Positions 34,814-46,200 of a stretch of 64,000 nt of DNA are shown one piece after another (within the stretch, counting starts at the first letter, position 1; the number at the start of each line of letters is the position of its first letter). Source of the stretch: Ephemerocybe angulata (taxonomy: Eukaryota > Basidiomycota > Agaricomycetes > Agaricales > Psathyrellaceae); assembly GCA_013368325.1 (NCBI GenBank), contig JAACJK010000001.1, forward strand, positions 1,302,001 to 1,366,000. Reading direction: 5' to 3'. The notes beneath the pieces are model-generated. The model searched no databases. It had not been told where the DNA came from and worked only from the letters and a program-made list of their open reading frames with translations. The position numbers were made by a program, and so were the translations under genes.

Positions 34814-34916
34814 TGACGTCACAGTCACTGACCGACTTTGATGGCGGTCACCGACGGTCACTGACTGGTCGGCGACGGGTCAGTGACCGTCACCGACCGT
34901 CGCTGACCGACAGTCA
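34814..34916. repeat. Cluster of GGTCA/TGACC half-sites
   Basis: About ten copies of GGTCA, GTCACTGAC or their complement occur within about 100 bases, beginning with a perfect TGACGTCA palindrome (the ATF/CREB core) at 34814-34821. It lies 500 bases upstream of the citrate synthase start. It could be a cluster of transcription-factor sites or a decayed satellite. Confidence 0.5.
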
Positions 34917-35839
34917 TAGCTCTGCAGAAGGGCCCTGTCCTGCTCTATGCCTCGAGGCTCAGGGGTATACTAGGAACCATAGGTTAAACTTCTCTTGACA
35001 AGTTACACATCAGCCACGTTCCTCGCCAAAGGAGGAGAACACAGTCCAGCTGGCCCTAACATTAATAGGCAAGCACGACTGTCGCTCAATACAAGGTCTG
35101 AGGCATCTGATAACGGAAAAGTAGGCTCAGGGAACACAACATATGTATCGCCGAAAGTCATGTTCCGATACTAACAAGATAAAAAGACTATCGAATTGCT
35201 ATCGAAAGCGCCCGGGAATCTGGGATATCAAAATCAAAAGGTTTGCTGACCCCGGTGCGACCTCCACATGTGAGCGCTGAGCATGTGCGCTGCGACGAGG
35301 TGGGGGTGCCCGGGGTGGGGACGAATGATGGTGCTCCGGGCTCTCGTGCGCAATGGACCGTGTAAACCGGGATGACGTGGAGACACGCTTAGCGCCTGGC
35401 ATTCTGTGTCTAACCGAGGTAATACGCCTGGCAGAGAGTGGGAGAACGACCAAGAGCTGCAGAACCATTGCGACATTGCTCAGCTCTGAACAGCCTGACG
35501 ATATAGGACATAGATATACCGTATCGGCCTGCCAGAAGCGCCGCTGATCATTTCTTAGCAGCCAAGAGACGTTGTGTCGGCTTGGCCATCTCCACCAAGC
35601 TCAACAATGCCGCCTTCCTCAAATTCGCGTATGCTGTTAACCCAAACTTACCCGTTCAACAAACGTGCGCAGTCACAGAAGCTCGAACTTGTCGTCGGTG
35701 AACATCTCGAGGATCATAACTCGCCTCGCCCTCCTGGCACCCCAGTATCTGGTCCCCATATATCCTCAAACGGACCTACGACACCGCTCAGCATGGCCAC
35801 CAAAATGCACAGATCCATGCAAGTCCCTCCAAAGGGCGC

Positions 35840-36840
35840 CTCAATTCTTAAGTTCGTTTCGAGTTCGTTTGTGTTCGATTCCTCTGTCCTAATTGGGAAG
35901 ACGAAAAAGGACATTTGTGATGTCGGGTGCAAAGGTCCCTGAGCCATCCTGAGGGTCCAACGCGCTTTCTCTCGAGACTTGCTCACCATAATCTCGGAAA
36001 TGGATACGATGTTAGAATAGATCCTGCAAAGGTCACCACCCGGCTTCATTGTAGACCAGAGGAGAGGACGGATACTCGAAGTACACCAACCTCTGGGCCA
36101 CTCCGCTGTCAAGCGTGGGTGACAAAATCACCATTGCATCAACTGCCTAACCGTTTTGGGACGGGAGGGTTTTCGAACTCGAATCGAACTCGAAACGTAG
36201 TCTCGTCGCAAGACATACCTCCCCTGTGGGGAGGGTCTTGTCCTAAACTAGTCGATTAGCCGGGCAGTGTAACTTGTCAATACATGTAAACAAAGTTCCA
36301 GTTTGGGATGTGTGACAGCGAGTGACCGGCACATTTGGTGCTCTTTCCTCCCAAACCATTCCTGAAGCACTACCGAGAGTTCCAAATGGCTTCAATGTTT
36401 GTGGAAGGATCCTCTGTACCTTATCTCTCGCAAACTCGAAGAAATGGACTCGCATCGTTAAAGAAAGCCAACGCCGGCGACTATGTTTGATAAGTGGCCG
36501 AAGCTGTCACATCGTGTCACAGCGCGGCAGACGTCGGCAGCTGGCGACCACTACGTTTCGAATGTAATGAAAGTGTGATTCAATACAAAGTCGTTGATTC
36601 GGTATCGGTCCCTCCAGGAAGAGTGGATGGGAAGATAAGCATAAAAATTTTATGTAGAGGTGCACTTTTTCGAGGAGAATAGATGTCCCCACATAATCTA
36701 AATGGCCCGCTCACGCCAGCGTTCGCAAAAGTGGAATTACACTGCCCTACAAAAATCCTATGTTGGTATAAGCCCCTCTTCGCTAAGGCGTGAGAGGGTT
36801 TACTTAGTTGAGCCTACTCGAAACGAACTTAAGAATTGAG
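35840..36840. repeat. 1.0-kb unit with 25-bp inverted repeats
   Basis: Bases 35840-35864 and 36816-36840 are exact reverse complements (core AATTCTTAAGTTCGTTTCGA). The match does not extend and no target-site duplication is evident, so this may be a decayed transposon or two pieces of one dispersed repeat in opposite orientation. Confidence 0.4.
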
Positions 36841-37067
36841 CGGCCCTCAACTGTCACTCGCACAGTGGGAGAGAAGCTATCTCGAGTGCCACATGCTGCT
36901 TCTCATGAATCTCATCCCCTGGCACGACAAGATGTTAATAAAAAGAAGCTTGATCGTCTGAAAGCACCCGCTGAAGCTGCTTCCCCTCTTTCCGTCGCTA
37001 ACTTCAGTTGCCTCTGCTGCCGCACGCGTCCCCCGCTTCCTGCACTGAACTTCACGGATAGTACAGG

Positions 37068-39790
37068 ATGTCTGTCGTGGCCGCTAAACCGACCTTTGCG
37101 GAGAGACTGAAGAGCGTTTCCCTCATCTTTGCGTGAGTAGATTTGTAGCCGTTTTATGTGGAGACGGTTCGTCTGACGACGGCCCGCTTCTTCGACAATG
37201 CAGCTGTGGTACTGCGTTGTTCTCTGATGGTATGGGTCGCTTCATATGAGCTTGCCGAACAAGGTTGACTGAGCTACCTGAAGGCTACGCAAACGGCGTC
37301 ATTGGAAGTGGTACGTTCATCGACCTGTCTTCGCTAACCTCCGACTGATAAGGAACCCACCTACAGTCAACACTCGTATGTGTATCTCGCGTCCATTAAA
37401 TGATATCTGTACTTATATTCCCCAACCTTAGTGTTGACCAGAATCTACGGCGCGGATGCCCTCAAGGCCCATGACTACGGCAGGACTCTCAGCAGTCTCG
37501 CGTTTGCGGGAACCGTGGTCGGCATGCTCGTCTTCGGTGAGTCTCCACGGATCCTACCCCTATAGCGACGCTGAAGTATTGAATCTGCTTCTCAGGTTAC
37601 TTGTCCGACAAGATTGGACGCAAGTTCGGAATGGTACGAATCCACGAACCGTGACATGTTGAAGGGTTATTCATTGGCGACTCCAGATGGCTGCCACAGG
37701 AATCGTCGTCGTCTTCTCTGGTCTCTCAGCTGCGTCGTCTGGAGCCCATGGAAGTATCGGAGGAATGCTTGCTATGCTTAGTGCTATGCGGTATGCCTTC
37801 ATTACCTGGACAGAACGCTAAGTGACTTATCTCGTGTGCTAGATTCCTCCTTGGTATTGGTGTAGGCGCAGAATATCCCTGCGGCTCCGTATCCGCCTCA
37901 GAGCAATCCGAAGAAGAGGGTATCAGCAAGGGAGCGCAACACCGTTGGTTCGCCCTCGCTACCAGTGCGTCAAGTCCCCAGTCTCCTATTATTCCGCTCT
38001 CCTCTCACACCACAATGGATTGCAGACTCCATGATCGACTTCGGCTTCGTCGTCTCCGCCTTTGTTCCCCTCGTTCTCTACTGGATGTACGTCCTTCCAT
38101 CTTCCCATCCTGCCATCTGACCACTGACCGAAGACGCCATTGAACTCGAATCTAGCTTTGGTAACAATCACCTTCGCGCGGTCTGGCGTCTTTCCCTAGG
38201 TCTCGGTATGATCCCTGCCGCGGCAGTCTTCCTATGGCGGTTGAGCATGGAGGAGCCTGCGAGGTACAGGAAGGACTCGATGAAGCATGCGAAGATCCCA
38301 TACTTGCTTATCTTGAAGCGTTATTGGGTTTCTTTGGCTGCTATCTCCTTCGTTTGGTGAGTATTACATCATTCGAGTTTTAATGGTTATACTGACATTG
38401 GATGGCGCCTAGGTTCTTGTACGACATCATTGTGTGAGTCGCGATCATATGGTTGGGGGTGTTCATGACTGTGCTAAATTCACATACCTGCCCTTGAAGA
38501 TACCCCGTAAGTTCCATGCCTAACGAGCTCATAACCCGATGCTTATTCCCTTCCGTAGTTCGGCATCTTCTCGTCTATCATCGTTGACAAGTAATACCTG
38601 TTTAACTTTCTTTCAGACAAGGAGGATAGCTGAACCCTTCTCACCCTTTAGCGTTACAGGCAAAAGCTCTGATCTCGCCGTTGTCTTTGGGTGGAATGTT
38701 GTTATCAAGTAATGACCTTCCCGCTTTAATTCACCTTGAGATGTGCTCACAATTTTAAGTCTATTCTATATGCCCGGGACCCTCGGAGGTGCTTTCGTCG
38801 TCGATTACCTCGGCCCCAAGTACACCATGGTACGTAGTTACTCAATTGAACCATCCCAGTGGCTCGGGCCGACATTAAACGCCCTTCCGTCTTTAAGATT
38901 ACCGGTCTCCTTCTGCAAGCCGTCATCGGATTTATTATGAGCGGCTTGTACAAGCAGTGAGTGTCCTGAACCTACCTTGCCCTTAGATCACTTGAATCTG
39001 GACCCTCCCTGACCATGGCCACACGCTCCACGATAGATTGACCTCCCACATTGCCGCGTTCGCAGTGGTGTATGGCATCTTCCTTAGCTTCGGGGAATTC
39101 GGTGCGTCACATTCTTATGCGCGCCCATTTTTAATTCTGACGTCCCCGAAGGCCCCGGGAACTGCCTGGGTCTCCTCGCCAGTAAGTCCAGCCCGACCGC
39201 CATACGCGGGCAGTTCTACGGCCTGGCGGCGGCTGTTGGCAAGGTGGGCGCGTTCATCGGCACCTGGATATTCCCTCCTATCATCGATGGTACGTCGTCG
39301 ATCCCCCTAAATTGTTTATGGATACGGTTTGCTAACAGCATTTTCGTGGTGTATAGCTTTCGGAGGATCGGATAGCATTCGCGGCAACACAGGTCCATTC
39401 TGGATCGCGAGTGGTACGTCGTCCTCTTACGAGCAGTGCTGGGCTGTGATGTCCTGTCAGTGTGAAGTGTGTTGTGCTAATTGACTGGATGGTTGGCGGT
39501 GGATAGGCTTGGCAATTCTGAGTGCGCTTGTTGTGTTCTTCTTCGTGAAGCCCCTCACGGCAGACGGAATGGAGAAGGAGGACCGCGAGGTACGTCGTAT
39601 CCCCATCATCAGCGCTACCCATATGTCTGCCCCTGTGTGCTGATATCCCTTCTTTTGAATTCAGTTCCGCGCCTACCTTGAGGCCAACGGCTTTGACACC
39701 TCCACTATGGGTCTCCCTGAGTATAGCTCTGAGACGGCGTCCGTCGAGATCGACGAGAAGAAGTCTGCTGAGAAGGTCGAGACGGCATAA
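37068..39790 (+). CDS. MFS transporter, Git1-like phosphate/glycerophosphodiester family
   Basis: Roughly 20 short exons assemble to about 490 residues with 12 helices. Landmarks are [20 protein letters not shown], the loop motif [33 protein letters not shown] with [36 protein letters not shown] and [20 protein letters not shown]. These fit the phosphate:H+ symporter branch that contains yeast glycerophosphoinositol permease Git1; phosphate, glycerophosphodiester or another organic phosphate or acid is possible. It ends in a charged cytosolic tail ([15 protein letters not shown]). Two exons are extremely short: TCAACACTC (37367-37375) and ATACCCC (38500-38506), each needed to restore the helix sequences SVNTLLTRI and DIIVYPFGIF. 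Correct automatic annotation of this gene is unlikely without transcripts. Confidence 0.88.
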
Positions 39791-40693
39791 TTGGCGCAGA
39801 GCCGGATCAGGACCCGGCGCTTATTGCTTGACGACCATATCCCTGCCTCGAAGCCGCACTTCCAAGCGCTTAACGATTAGCGTACCTTCAACAAGTACCA
39901 AATGTTTGTAATTCTTACGACCTAATGGATTCCGGCCTTTTCTTACCTCCCAGTACTATGTCTGGTGTCGCCGCGATGGCCTTGGTGAGTGCCTATCAGG
40001 CGGCAATTGTTCACAGCACATTTCACATTTCACCGTAATTGATTAGTGAGCATGGATGGAGGACAAAACCTTGGCCATCAAATGTTTTGAGTCCTAGTTA
40101 CGCTGCGACTCTCTAGTGCCTATGATAAATCGTGCACATATGTATCTGAGAAGCCCCCTCGTTTCAACGGAAGGGAGGCAATGTGCCCATGCGCACTAGC
40201 CCCGCCTATGTACTCTTTCCGCATTTCCGCCCAGCGTTGATGGGGCGCGCGAGCCAATCACAGATCATAGCGCCGGCTGGATTTATCATTTGGTGTCTCA
40301 CTGTCTGTGTCTGTTGCTAACCATGACCACACTATTCTTGACCGGCAAGCCCATCTTTTGGTCTGCGTTCTCGGGGGTACCGCCCGTCCGAAGTCCTGGC
40401 GCTGGCGCCGGAATTGGAAAGAAAAGTACAGCCTTATGACCCTCAATCCTTCCGGAGAGGATGCGATGACAGGCGAGGGTCGTGTTTGATCACAGGCAGA
40501 GAGGCAGTGGCATGCCCCTGCGGCAAATTCGAATTCGGCAAAGGGCGTAAAGCCCGTTTCATGTTATCCTATATATTGGGTGAAAGGTAGATTGGAAAAA
40601 TCTCTATAGATCTCCCTCGACTCGTGTCGAGCGCCTGCCTGCTATCGCACCCCCGCCATCCTCAAGACTACTCTCCGAGGTAAACCACCTACG
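39791..40693. other. Intergenic, promoter of cupredoxin gene
   Basis: No gene is recognised. The first part is the 3' flank of the transporter. A TATA box at 40570 serves the next gene. Confidence 0.5.
40570..40576 (+). promoter_or_regulatory. TATA box of cupredoxin gene
   Basis: TATATAT lies 118 bases upstream of the ATG at 40694, in a region with CT-rich sequence between it and the start codon. Confidence 0.55.
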
Positions 40694-42870
40694 ATGATCT
40701 CGACGCCCAAAACACTGCTCTCTGCCTTGCTCCTGCTCTCGGCATCCCTCCATGCGTCTGCAGAGAACCTCAAGGCGCGATGGGACAAGGGTTCACATCA
40801 GTATCAGGACGCCCCGAGCGTCAAGGAACATTGGATCCTCGTTGGCCCCGATGGCAAGCTGGAATTCGTGCCTCCCTACATCCATATCCCGGTGGGCGAC
40901 ACTGTCGTTTTCCAGTTCAGACCCAAGAACCACACCGTCACCCAATCGAGCTTCGATAACCCCTGCATGAGCAATGGCGGCTTCAAGTCTGGATTGTAAG
41001 TCTGCTGCGCAACAACTTGACCATCTTTCATCCGCTGATCATCGTCTGTTGCTGTGTAGCATGCCAGTGGATCCCAGCGTACAGGAGGGCGACCTCCCTA
41101 CGTTCAAGATCAAGGTTGAGAACGTAAGTCGTGCCCTCCTCCATCGATATCCTCCTCATGTTCTGATCTATCGAATATCTATCGTTTACAGACCGACCCG
41201 ATCTGGGGCTACTGCGGGCAGGTGAACCACTGCCAAAGCGGCATGGTGTTTGCCATAAACCCTGACCAGAACAGCGACAAAACGTTCGAGAACTTCCTCA
41301 CGATCGCGAAGGGCGGCAAGTCCGGCGACAAAGATGGTGGTGATGCCAATGCGTGGCCTACTACCACTGCTACGCGGGACGATGGAGTCCCCATCTACAC
41401 CACCACCGGAGCGGACGGAATGACCACAACATACACCAACCCCTCGGGTAACAAGGTCTGGCCCACGACCTGGTACTCGGATAGCAGCTCTTCCACCGGA
41501 ACCGAAACATCGACCAGCCCTCCCGCTTACACCATGACTCCCATTCACATTGGAGCTGACGGGTCGACGACCTGGTACTCGGATAGTAGCTCTTCCACTG
41601 GAACCGAAACATCGACCAGCCCTCCCGTTTACACCATGACTCCCATTCACATTGGAGCTGACGGGTCGACGACCTGGTACTCGGATAGTAGCTCTTCCAC
41701 TGGAACCGAAACATCGACCAGCCCTCCCGTTTACACCATGACTCCCATTCACATTGGAGCTGACGGGTCGACGACCTGGTACTCGGATAGTAGCTCTTCC
41801 ACTGGAACCGAAACATCGACCAGCCCTCCCGTTGACACCATGACTCCCATTCAAGTTTACACCATGACTGCAGCTGACGGGTCGACGACGACATATACCA
41901 ACCACCCCGGCAATAGGGTTTGGCCTTCGACGATGTGGGACTACTCCTCCTCAATGGCATCCAGCACATCCAGCGCAGATGGAGTTCAGCCAACGGATGG
42001 CTCTTCCGACTCTTTGGCAAGCTGGGATGACAAGAAGGCAAGTACCAAGTCGCCGTTTGCTCTGGTGTGAATAGCTGCTTATCTCGTCGATCATGCAGAA
42101 GCAGGGCCACCACAAGACGCACCGTATCACCGTTGGCGCTGATGGCAAGCTTGAGTACGCGCCCAACAACATCAAGGCGGACGTCGGCGACTTCGTGATC
42201 TTCCAGTTCAAGCCCAAGAACCACACCGTCACCCGCTCCAGCTTCGAGAACCCTTGCCAGAGCAACGGCGGTTTCAAGTCCGGATTGTAAGTTTTCTCCT
42301 CCTCAAACGTGTCGCATCCCAGTCGCTGATCCACTGCAAATCTTACAGTAGGCCCGTCGCTGCTGATGCCCAACACTTCCCCACCTTCACCATTAAGGTT
42401 CACGATGTATGTTTCACTTTATATCACTTACATCTCCTCCGATCTTAACGAACTGCACTCCATTTCTATAGGACAAGCCAATCTGGGGATACTGCGGCCA
42501 AGTTAACCACTGCCAGTCCGGAATGGTGTTCGCGATCAATGCCCCCGATACCGGAAACACCTTCGACGCCTTCCTCAGCAAAGCCAAGAGCAGCAGCGCG
42601 AGCGACGGCTCGGGCAGCAAGAAGCCCGCGGTCAACGTTGGCAACATCGATGAGGCGGACTCGTCTCTCGCCGCCTCGACCGAAACCGACTCGTCCTCCG
42701 ACACGCTCAAGAAGTACGCCGTCCCCGCGCTCGCCTTGCTCGGCGCCAACATCATCATCGGGCTCGCTATCCTCGCGTTCGCTGTCCTCATCTACATTAA
42801 GAGGAACTCGAAGCCGTCAGCTGGTCCCGCCCGATATGCTCCCGTGTTGTTGAAGGAGCAGGACGTCTAA
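40694..42870 (+). CDS. Double-cupredoxin membrane-anchored protein
   Basis: Exons 40694-40995, 41060-41123, 41192-42037, 42099-42286, 42349-42406 and 42472-42870 sum to 618 residues. A signal peptide (LLSALLLLSASLHASA) leads into two cupredoxin domains (about 40-165 and 420-540). Each has the blue-copper ligands: NHTVTQSSFDNPC and YCGQVNHCQSGMV in the first, NHTVTRSSFENPC and the same YCGQVNHCQSGMV in the second (His, Cys, His, Met). The two domains are separated by a Ser/Thr/Gly linker with four near-identical 34-residue repeats. A membrane helix (VPALALLGANIIIGLAILAF) and a short basic tail end the protein. It should display two type-1 copper sites on the cell surface, probably for electron transfer or copper handling. 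The fourth intron (42038-42098) has a GC donor. Matching exon boundaries show that the second domain arose by duplication. Confidence 0.9.
41471..41850 (+). repeat. Four coding repeats of 102 bp
   Basis: Units start at 41471, 41573, 41675 and 41777, exactly 102 bases (34 codons) apart. Copies 2 and 3 are essentially identical, copy 1 differs at a few bases and copy 4 diverges at its end. Each unit encodes WYSDSSSSTGTETSTSPP and then YTMTPIHIGADGSTT. The identity indicates recent expansion in an O-glycosylated-type linker. Confidence 0.95.
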
Positions 42871-43141
42871 GCCTCGACTTTGGGCTGATGGGTTCCTTTT
42901 TTGTCACGACTTTGCTTTCTCTTCCATATGGACTGTATAATTACTCCCTTGCATATCACGTAACTTTAGACCTGTACTACTCATGGACAATATGATACTT
43001 TCTCTCACTTTTCCAACCGTTTGTTCGTAAACTGCAAGGACAGCACGAGCGCAAGAGTTGCAGAAGGTAATTAACGAAAGACAGGGGCAAACACACCAAT
43101 TCGGGTCGAAATTTTGCCAAAACAGGACCGCGAGGGTTTCC
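42871..43141. other. 3' flank of cupredoxin gene
   Basis: T-rich sequence follows the stop codon. The left 8-bp target duplication (43134-43141) of the MITE ends this stretch. Confidence 0.5.
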
Positions 43142-43498
43142 AGGACCCCGGTTTATGCCCCTTAGAGGGTAGATGTCAATCCGGACAAAAATCGCCGCCG
43201 TAGGCGGCGGAGCCTAGATGCCAATCCGGACAAAATGGGAGCCAAACGCGCAAAATGCTGGATGCCAATCCGGACAAACGGAGCCTGATTTTGGCAACCT
43301 GAGCGGAATTTTGGCGCGCCTTCAGGCGCGCCGACGAAAAATAGGGCGAAAATTGCCTAAAAAGGAAATATTTCGACCTTTCGAGGGCGCTAGGCTGGGT
43401 GCCAATCCGGACAAAATCAGGCCTTTTGGAAAACCACAATCCGGACAACGGAGGCCCAAAACCTGATCTAGCCTAGTCACTGTATAAACCGGGGTCCT
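43142..43498. mobile_element. hAT-like MITE with 8-bp target duplication
   Basis: A 357-bp unit has perfect 15-bp terminal inverted repeats: AGGACCCCGGTTTAT at 43142-43156 and its complement at 43484-43498. It is flanked by the 8-bp direct repeat GGGTTTCC (43134-43141 and 43499-43506). An 8-bp duplication is the hallmark of hAT transposons. There is no coding capacity, so it is a miniature non-autonomous element. Inside are five copies of CAATCCGGACAA or close variants, likely transposase-binding subterminal repeats. Perfect ends and duplication indicate recent insertion. The right duplication ends 14 bases before the PCC1 start codon, so the element supplies most of that promoter and leader. 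Confidence 0.85.
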
Positions 43499-43520
43499 GG
43501 GTTTCCTCTCGACCACCACG

Positions 43521-43982
43521 ATGTCTTCCGATCAAACCACCCCCGATCCTTCATGGCACACAGCGTAAGTACCCACCAGCAACCCTCCATTCCCAGAACC
43601 CTCAACTAACGATAATCGACACGGAAACGCGGTATGGATGGTGGTGATAACGACAGAACGATCAAAGTACCGTTCGCCAGCGCCAAACACGCGTTGATCG
43701 CGAAACAGGTTATCGAGGTGGACGCGGAGCTACAGCCTGCCGCTGTGAAGCGGACGATATCCACTGAGGAGGAGAACTTGGTCGCGTGAGTGCTGTGATC
43801 CTGCGTCTATTTTGCGATGACTGATTTGAGGGGATGTGATCTTGAATAATAGTGTGTTCCAGACATCGACGATTCGATTAGCTCGCTTGACGGCGAATGC
43901 GTTTCTCGAGAACGTGGATTTGGTGGTTAGAACACTTGAACACTTCGGAGAAGATGCTGAAGGGCAGAAGAAGTCTTCGTGA
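43521..43982 (+). CDS. PCC1: KEOPS complex subunit Pcc1
   Basis: Three exons (43521-43564, 43657-43785, 43853-43982) sum to 100 residues, the usual Pcc1 length. Landmarks are TIKVPFASAKHALIAKQVIE with VDAEL, the strand VFQTSTIRLARLTANAFLEN and VDLVVRTLEHF at the end, as in CTAG/Pcc1 proteins. Pcc1 dimerises and supports Kae1 in the KEOPS complex, which makes the t6A base of tRNAs that read ANN codons, and is linked to telomere maintenance and transcription in yeast. The frame is short and split, so it is easily missed. The MITE insertion is immediately upstream, so promoter function is either element-derived or compressed. It converges on the EBP1 homologue. Confidence 0.88.
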
Positions 43983-44237
43983 TTATAAAAACAGCTCGCC
44001 GAGCCCTGTTCCAACACGCACTCCTAAGCCTTGAGAGTAAGAAGACCACAAGCACACTCCAAAGTGAATTTCCAGAAGGTCTGTGGATTGTTCTCCAAAA
44101 AGATTGTGTGTATACATAGCGATAAAACTAGCCAAATGCACGACAAACACAGCAGCAGTTCTTTTGATATTCTTCTTCAAGTTCTTCCTGAGCTATCCAC
44201 ATCATAATCCAGCCAAATCACCATCGCCGGAGGGCAT

Positions 44238-45904
44238 TTACTCGGCAGCAGCGGGAACAGCATCGCCCTCAGTCTTCTTGGCGGCCTTCTTTTTGGACTT
44301 CTTGTTCTCGCGCAGGTTGCGGGCGAGGAGGCCCTTGAGCTCCTCATCGGCAACCTCCTTCTCGGTCTTAATAAGCTCAGGCTTGTACCAGACGGGAGGC
44401 TGGCTGAGGAGGAGGGGACCGGCGGGGAGGAGGGCGATGGTGAAGTGGAAGCCGGCGACAAAGGTGTTCGCGGGGGTATACCTGGAGGAAGAAGGTAGAT
44501 CAGGTTCGCAGTCCTCTGCAGGGATGTAGAGGCGGTACGTACACAACTTCATAAGGTTTGACGAGACTGTGCTGGACAGCCTCCTGGAGACCCATACGGG
44601 AGCGCTTCTCGTCCTCAAGAACACGGATGTTGAAGGGGAAAGCTCCAGCCTTCTTCTGGACTTCGGAGAAGACAGCGCGGGAGTTCTTCATCTTCAGCTG
44701 GTAGCTGACGGCGGAATCGCGCTGGAAGATCGTCGTCCGGGTGTCTTCTGGGCGTGCCTAGAAAGAGCGTACAACGTCAGTACCCCAGAAGAGGCTGCAA
44801 GGTTTGCTTGGGCTCACCTTGCCATCTTCGCTCGAGGCGATGAGAACATCAATGCCGTAGACCTCACCCTCGGCGAAGGTAGCGGCCTCAAAGTCGCGTT
44901 TCTGGCCCTCGCTGGGGTTTTGGATGATGCGCTTCTTTCCATCGATCACGTTCTGGGTCTGCTGGCATGAGAGCATACCTATGAAGGACGGCATAAAATT
45001 AACAGCGGAAATCAATGAAGCATGGCATAGTGACATACCTTCGACGGGCTTGCAGTCCCACTGTGCCGCCGATCGGCCAACGATCTCAGTAACGCTCCAG
45101 TTCTTGTTGCCAATTTTCACGGTACGCATGGCGGCCTCAGCGGCGGTGTAAGCGGCCTTGATGACGTCGGCGCGACGGCCAGTGACGGGGTTTGAGGCGT
45201 CGGCACCAACGACGATGGTCTCTGCGCTGATGGACGCGAAGCCATCGATGTGCGCACCGAGCTGGATTTTCACGACGTCATCCTTGGCGAGGACCTGGGA
45301 TGCCTGGGGGTCGGAGCTAGATACATTATCGAAAACATAGCATGAGAAAGATGCGTGTTGATAGGTGCATTTTTAGGATAAATGGTGTGTCGGCAGGACG
45401 TACGCGATGGGTGAAAAGTGCGCGACGGCGTTGTTGACGGAAATGGAAGTAGGGAACGCGATGCCTGGAACGACGCACGTATCGCGGTCAGTATTTTTTC
45501 CTAGACATATCCAGGGAAGTGGGGGACGCACCTCGGGTGAGCTTGACGCCCTTCACGGGCTTGGCGTAGACGGCAGCGGTGCCCTCCTCGAGGAGCTTGT
45601 CGCCCTCGACGCAGAGATCGATGACCTTGGCGCCCTCGACGGCGAGCTCAACGAGCCTCTTGGTGACATTGTGCACGATCTCAGCAGCGGTCTAGAAGAG
45701 ACGTCGTCGTCAGCGATAATTGGGTTAGATCCTCGATTTTGGCATCTTCATACGACGATGAAAAAATGATGATATCAGGACTAGATTGCGAGATCGCACC
45801 TTGTACTTTGTGAGGTCGGCCTCAGGGATGGCGGGGGTGGCCTTGGCGGCGTCCGCAGCGGGGGCAGCGGGGGGAGAGGTGGTGGGCTTTTCGGCGTCAG
45901 ACAT
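44238..45904 (-). CDS. EBP1/PA2G4-like, aminopeptidase-fold protein
   Basis: About seven exons give roughly 395 residues. The N-terminus (MSDAEKPTTSPPAAPAADAA) is low-complexity, then comes the pita-bread methionine-aminopeptidase fold: KVIDLCVEGDKLLEEGTAAV, GVKLTRGIAFPTSISVNNAV, KIQLGAHIDGFASISAETIV, AYTAAEAAMRTVKIGNKNWS, IIQNPSEGQKRDFEAATFAE and GVYGIDVL-type residues. It ends in a basic tail with KKSKKKAAKKTEGDAV. Metal ligands are not kept as in active peptidases, as expected for PA2G4/Ebp1 and yeast Arx1-like ribosome-associated factors. It most likely binds 60S subunits near the tunnel exit. Exon 1 is 45800-45904, 35 codons ending at ADLTKYK. Confidence 0.9.
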
Positions 45905-46200
45905 GGTGGTGGGATTGGTAGAGAGGGAGGAGGTTAAGGGGGAAGAGAGTTCGCTGAAACCGATTGGCTCACAAGGGCATCAGACGTCAGTTTCCATATC
46001 GGGAAGGTGCCCTGACGTCGCGCAGAACGTCAAAGCGCGCAGAGAACAATGAAGCATGGTAATGTATATGTCGAAAGCAGGATAGCAAAGCAGAATAACA
46101 GAAGGTTTAATGTGTATGTATACTAGTGATGGGGGCCCATACAAAATGGCGCCTGGGGTGGCAACAACGGTGTAGTTGGAATGCACACCAGTGTCCACTG

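Larger units (their letters stand above)
34317..37067. other. 2.75-kb intergenic region, repeat-bearing
   Basis: No protein gene is recognised. It holds a cluster of GGTCA/TGACC words (34814-34916) and a pair of 25-bp inverted repeats (35840-35864 and 36816-36840) that may mark an old mobile element. Both flanking genes are divergent, so two promoters must lie here. Confidence 0.5.

Noticed and set aside
41186..42224. Repetitive minus-strand frames of about 240-284 codons
   Set aside because: They are antisense to the 102-bp coding repeats of the cupredoxin gene; being open is a consequence of the repeat.
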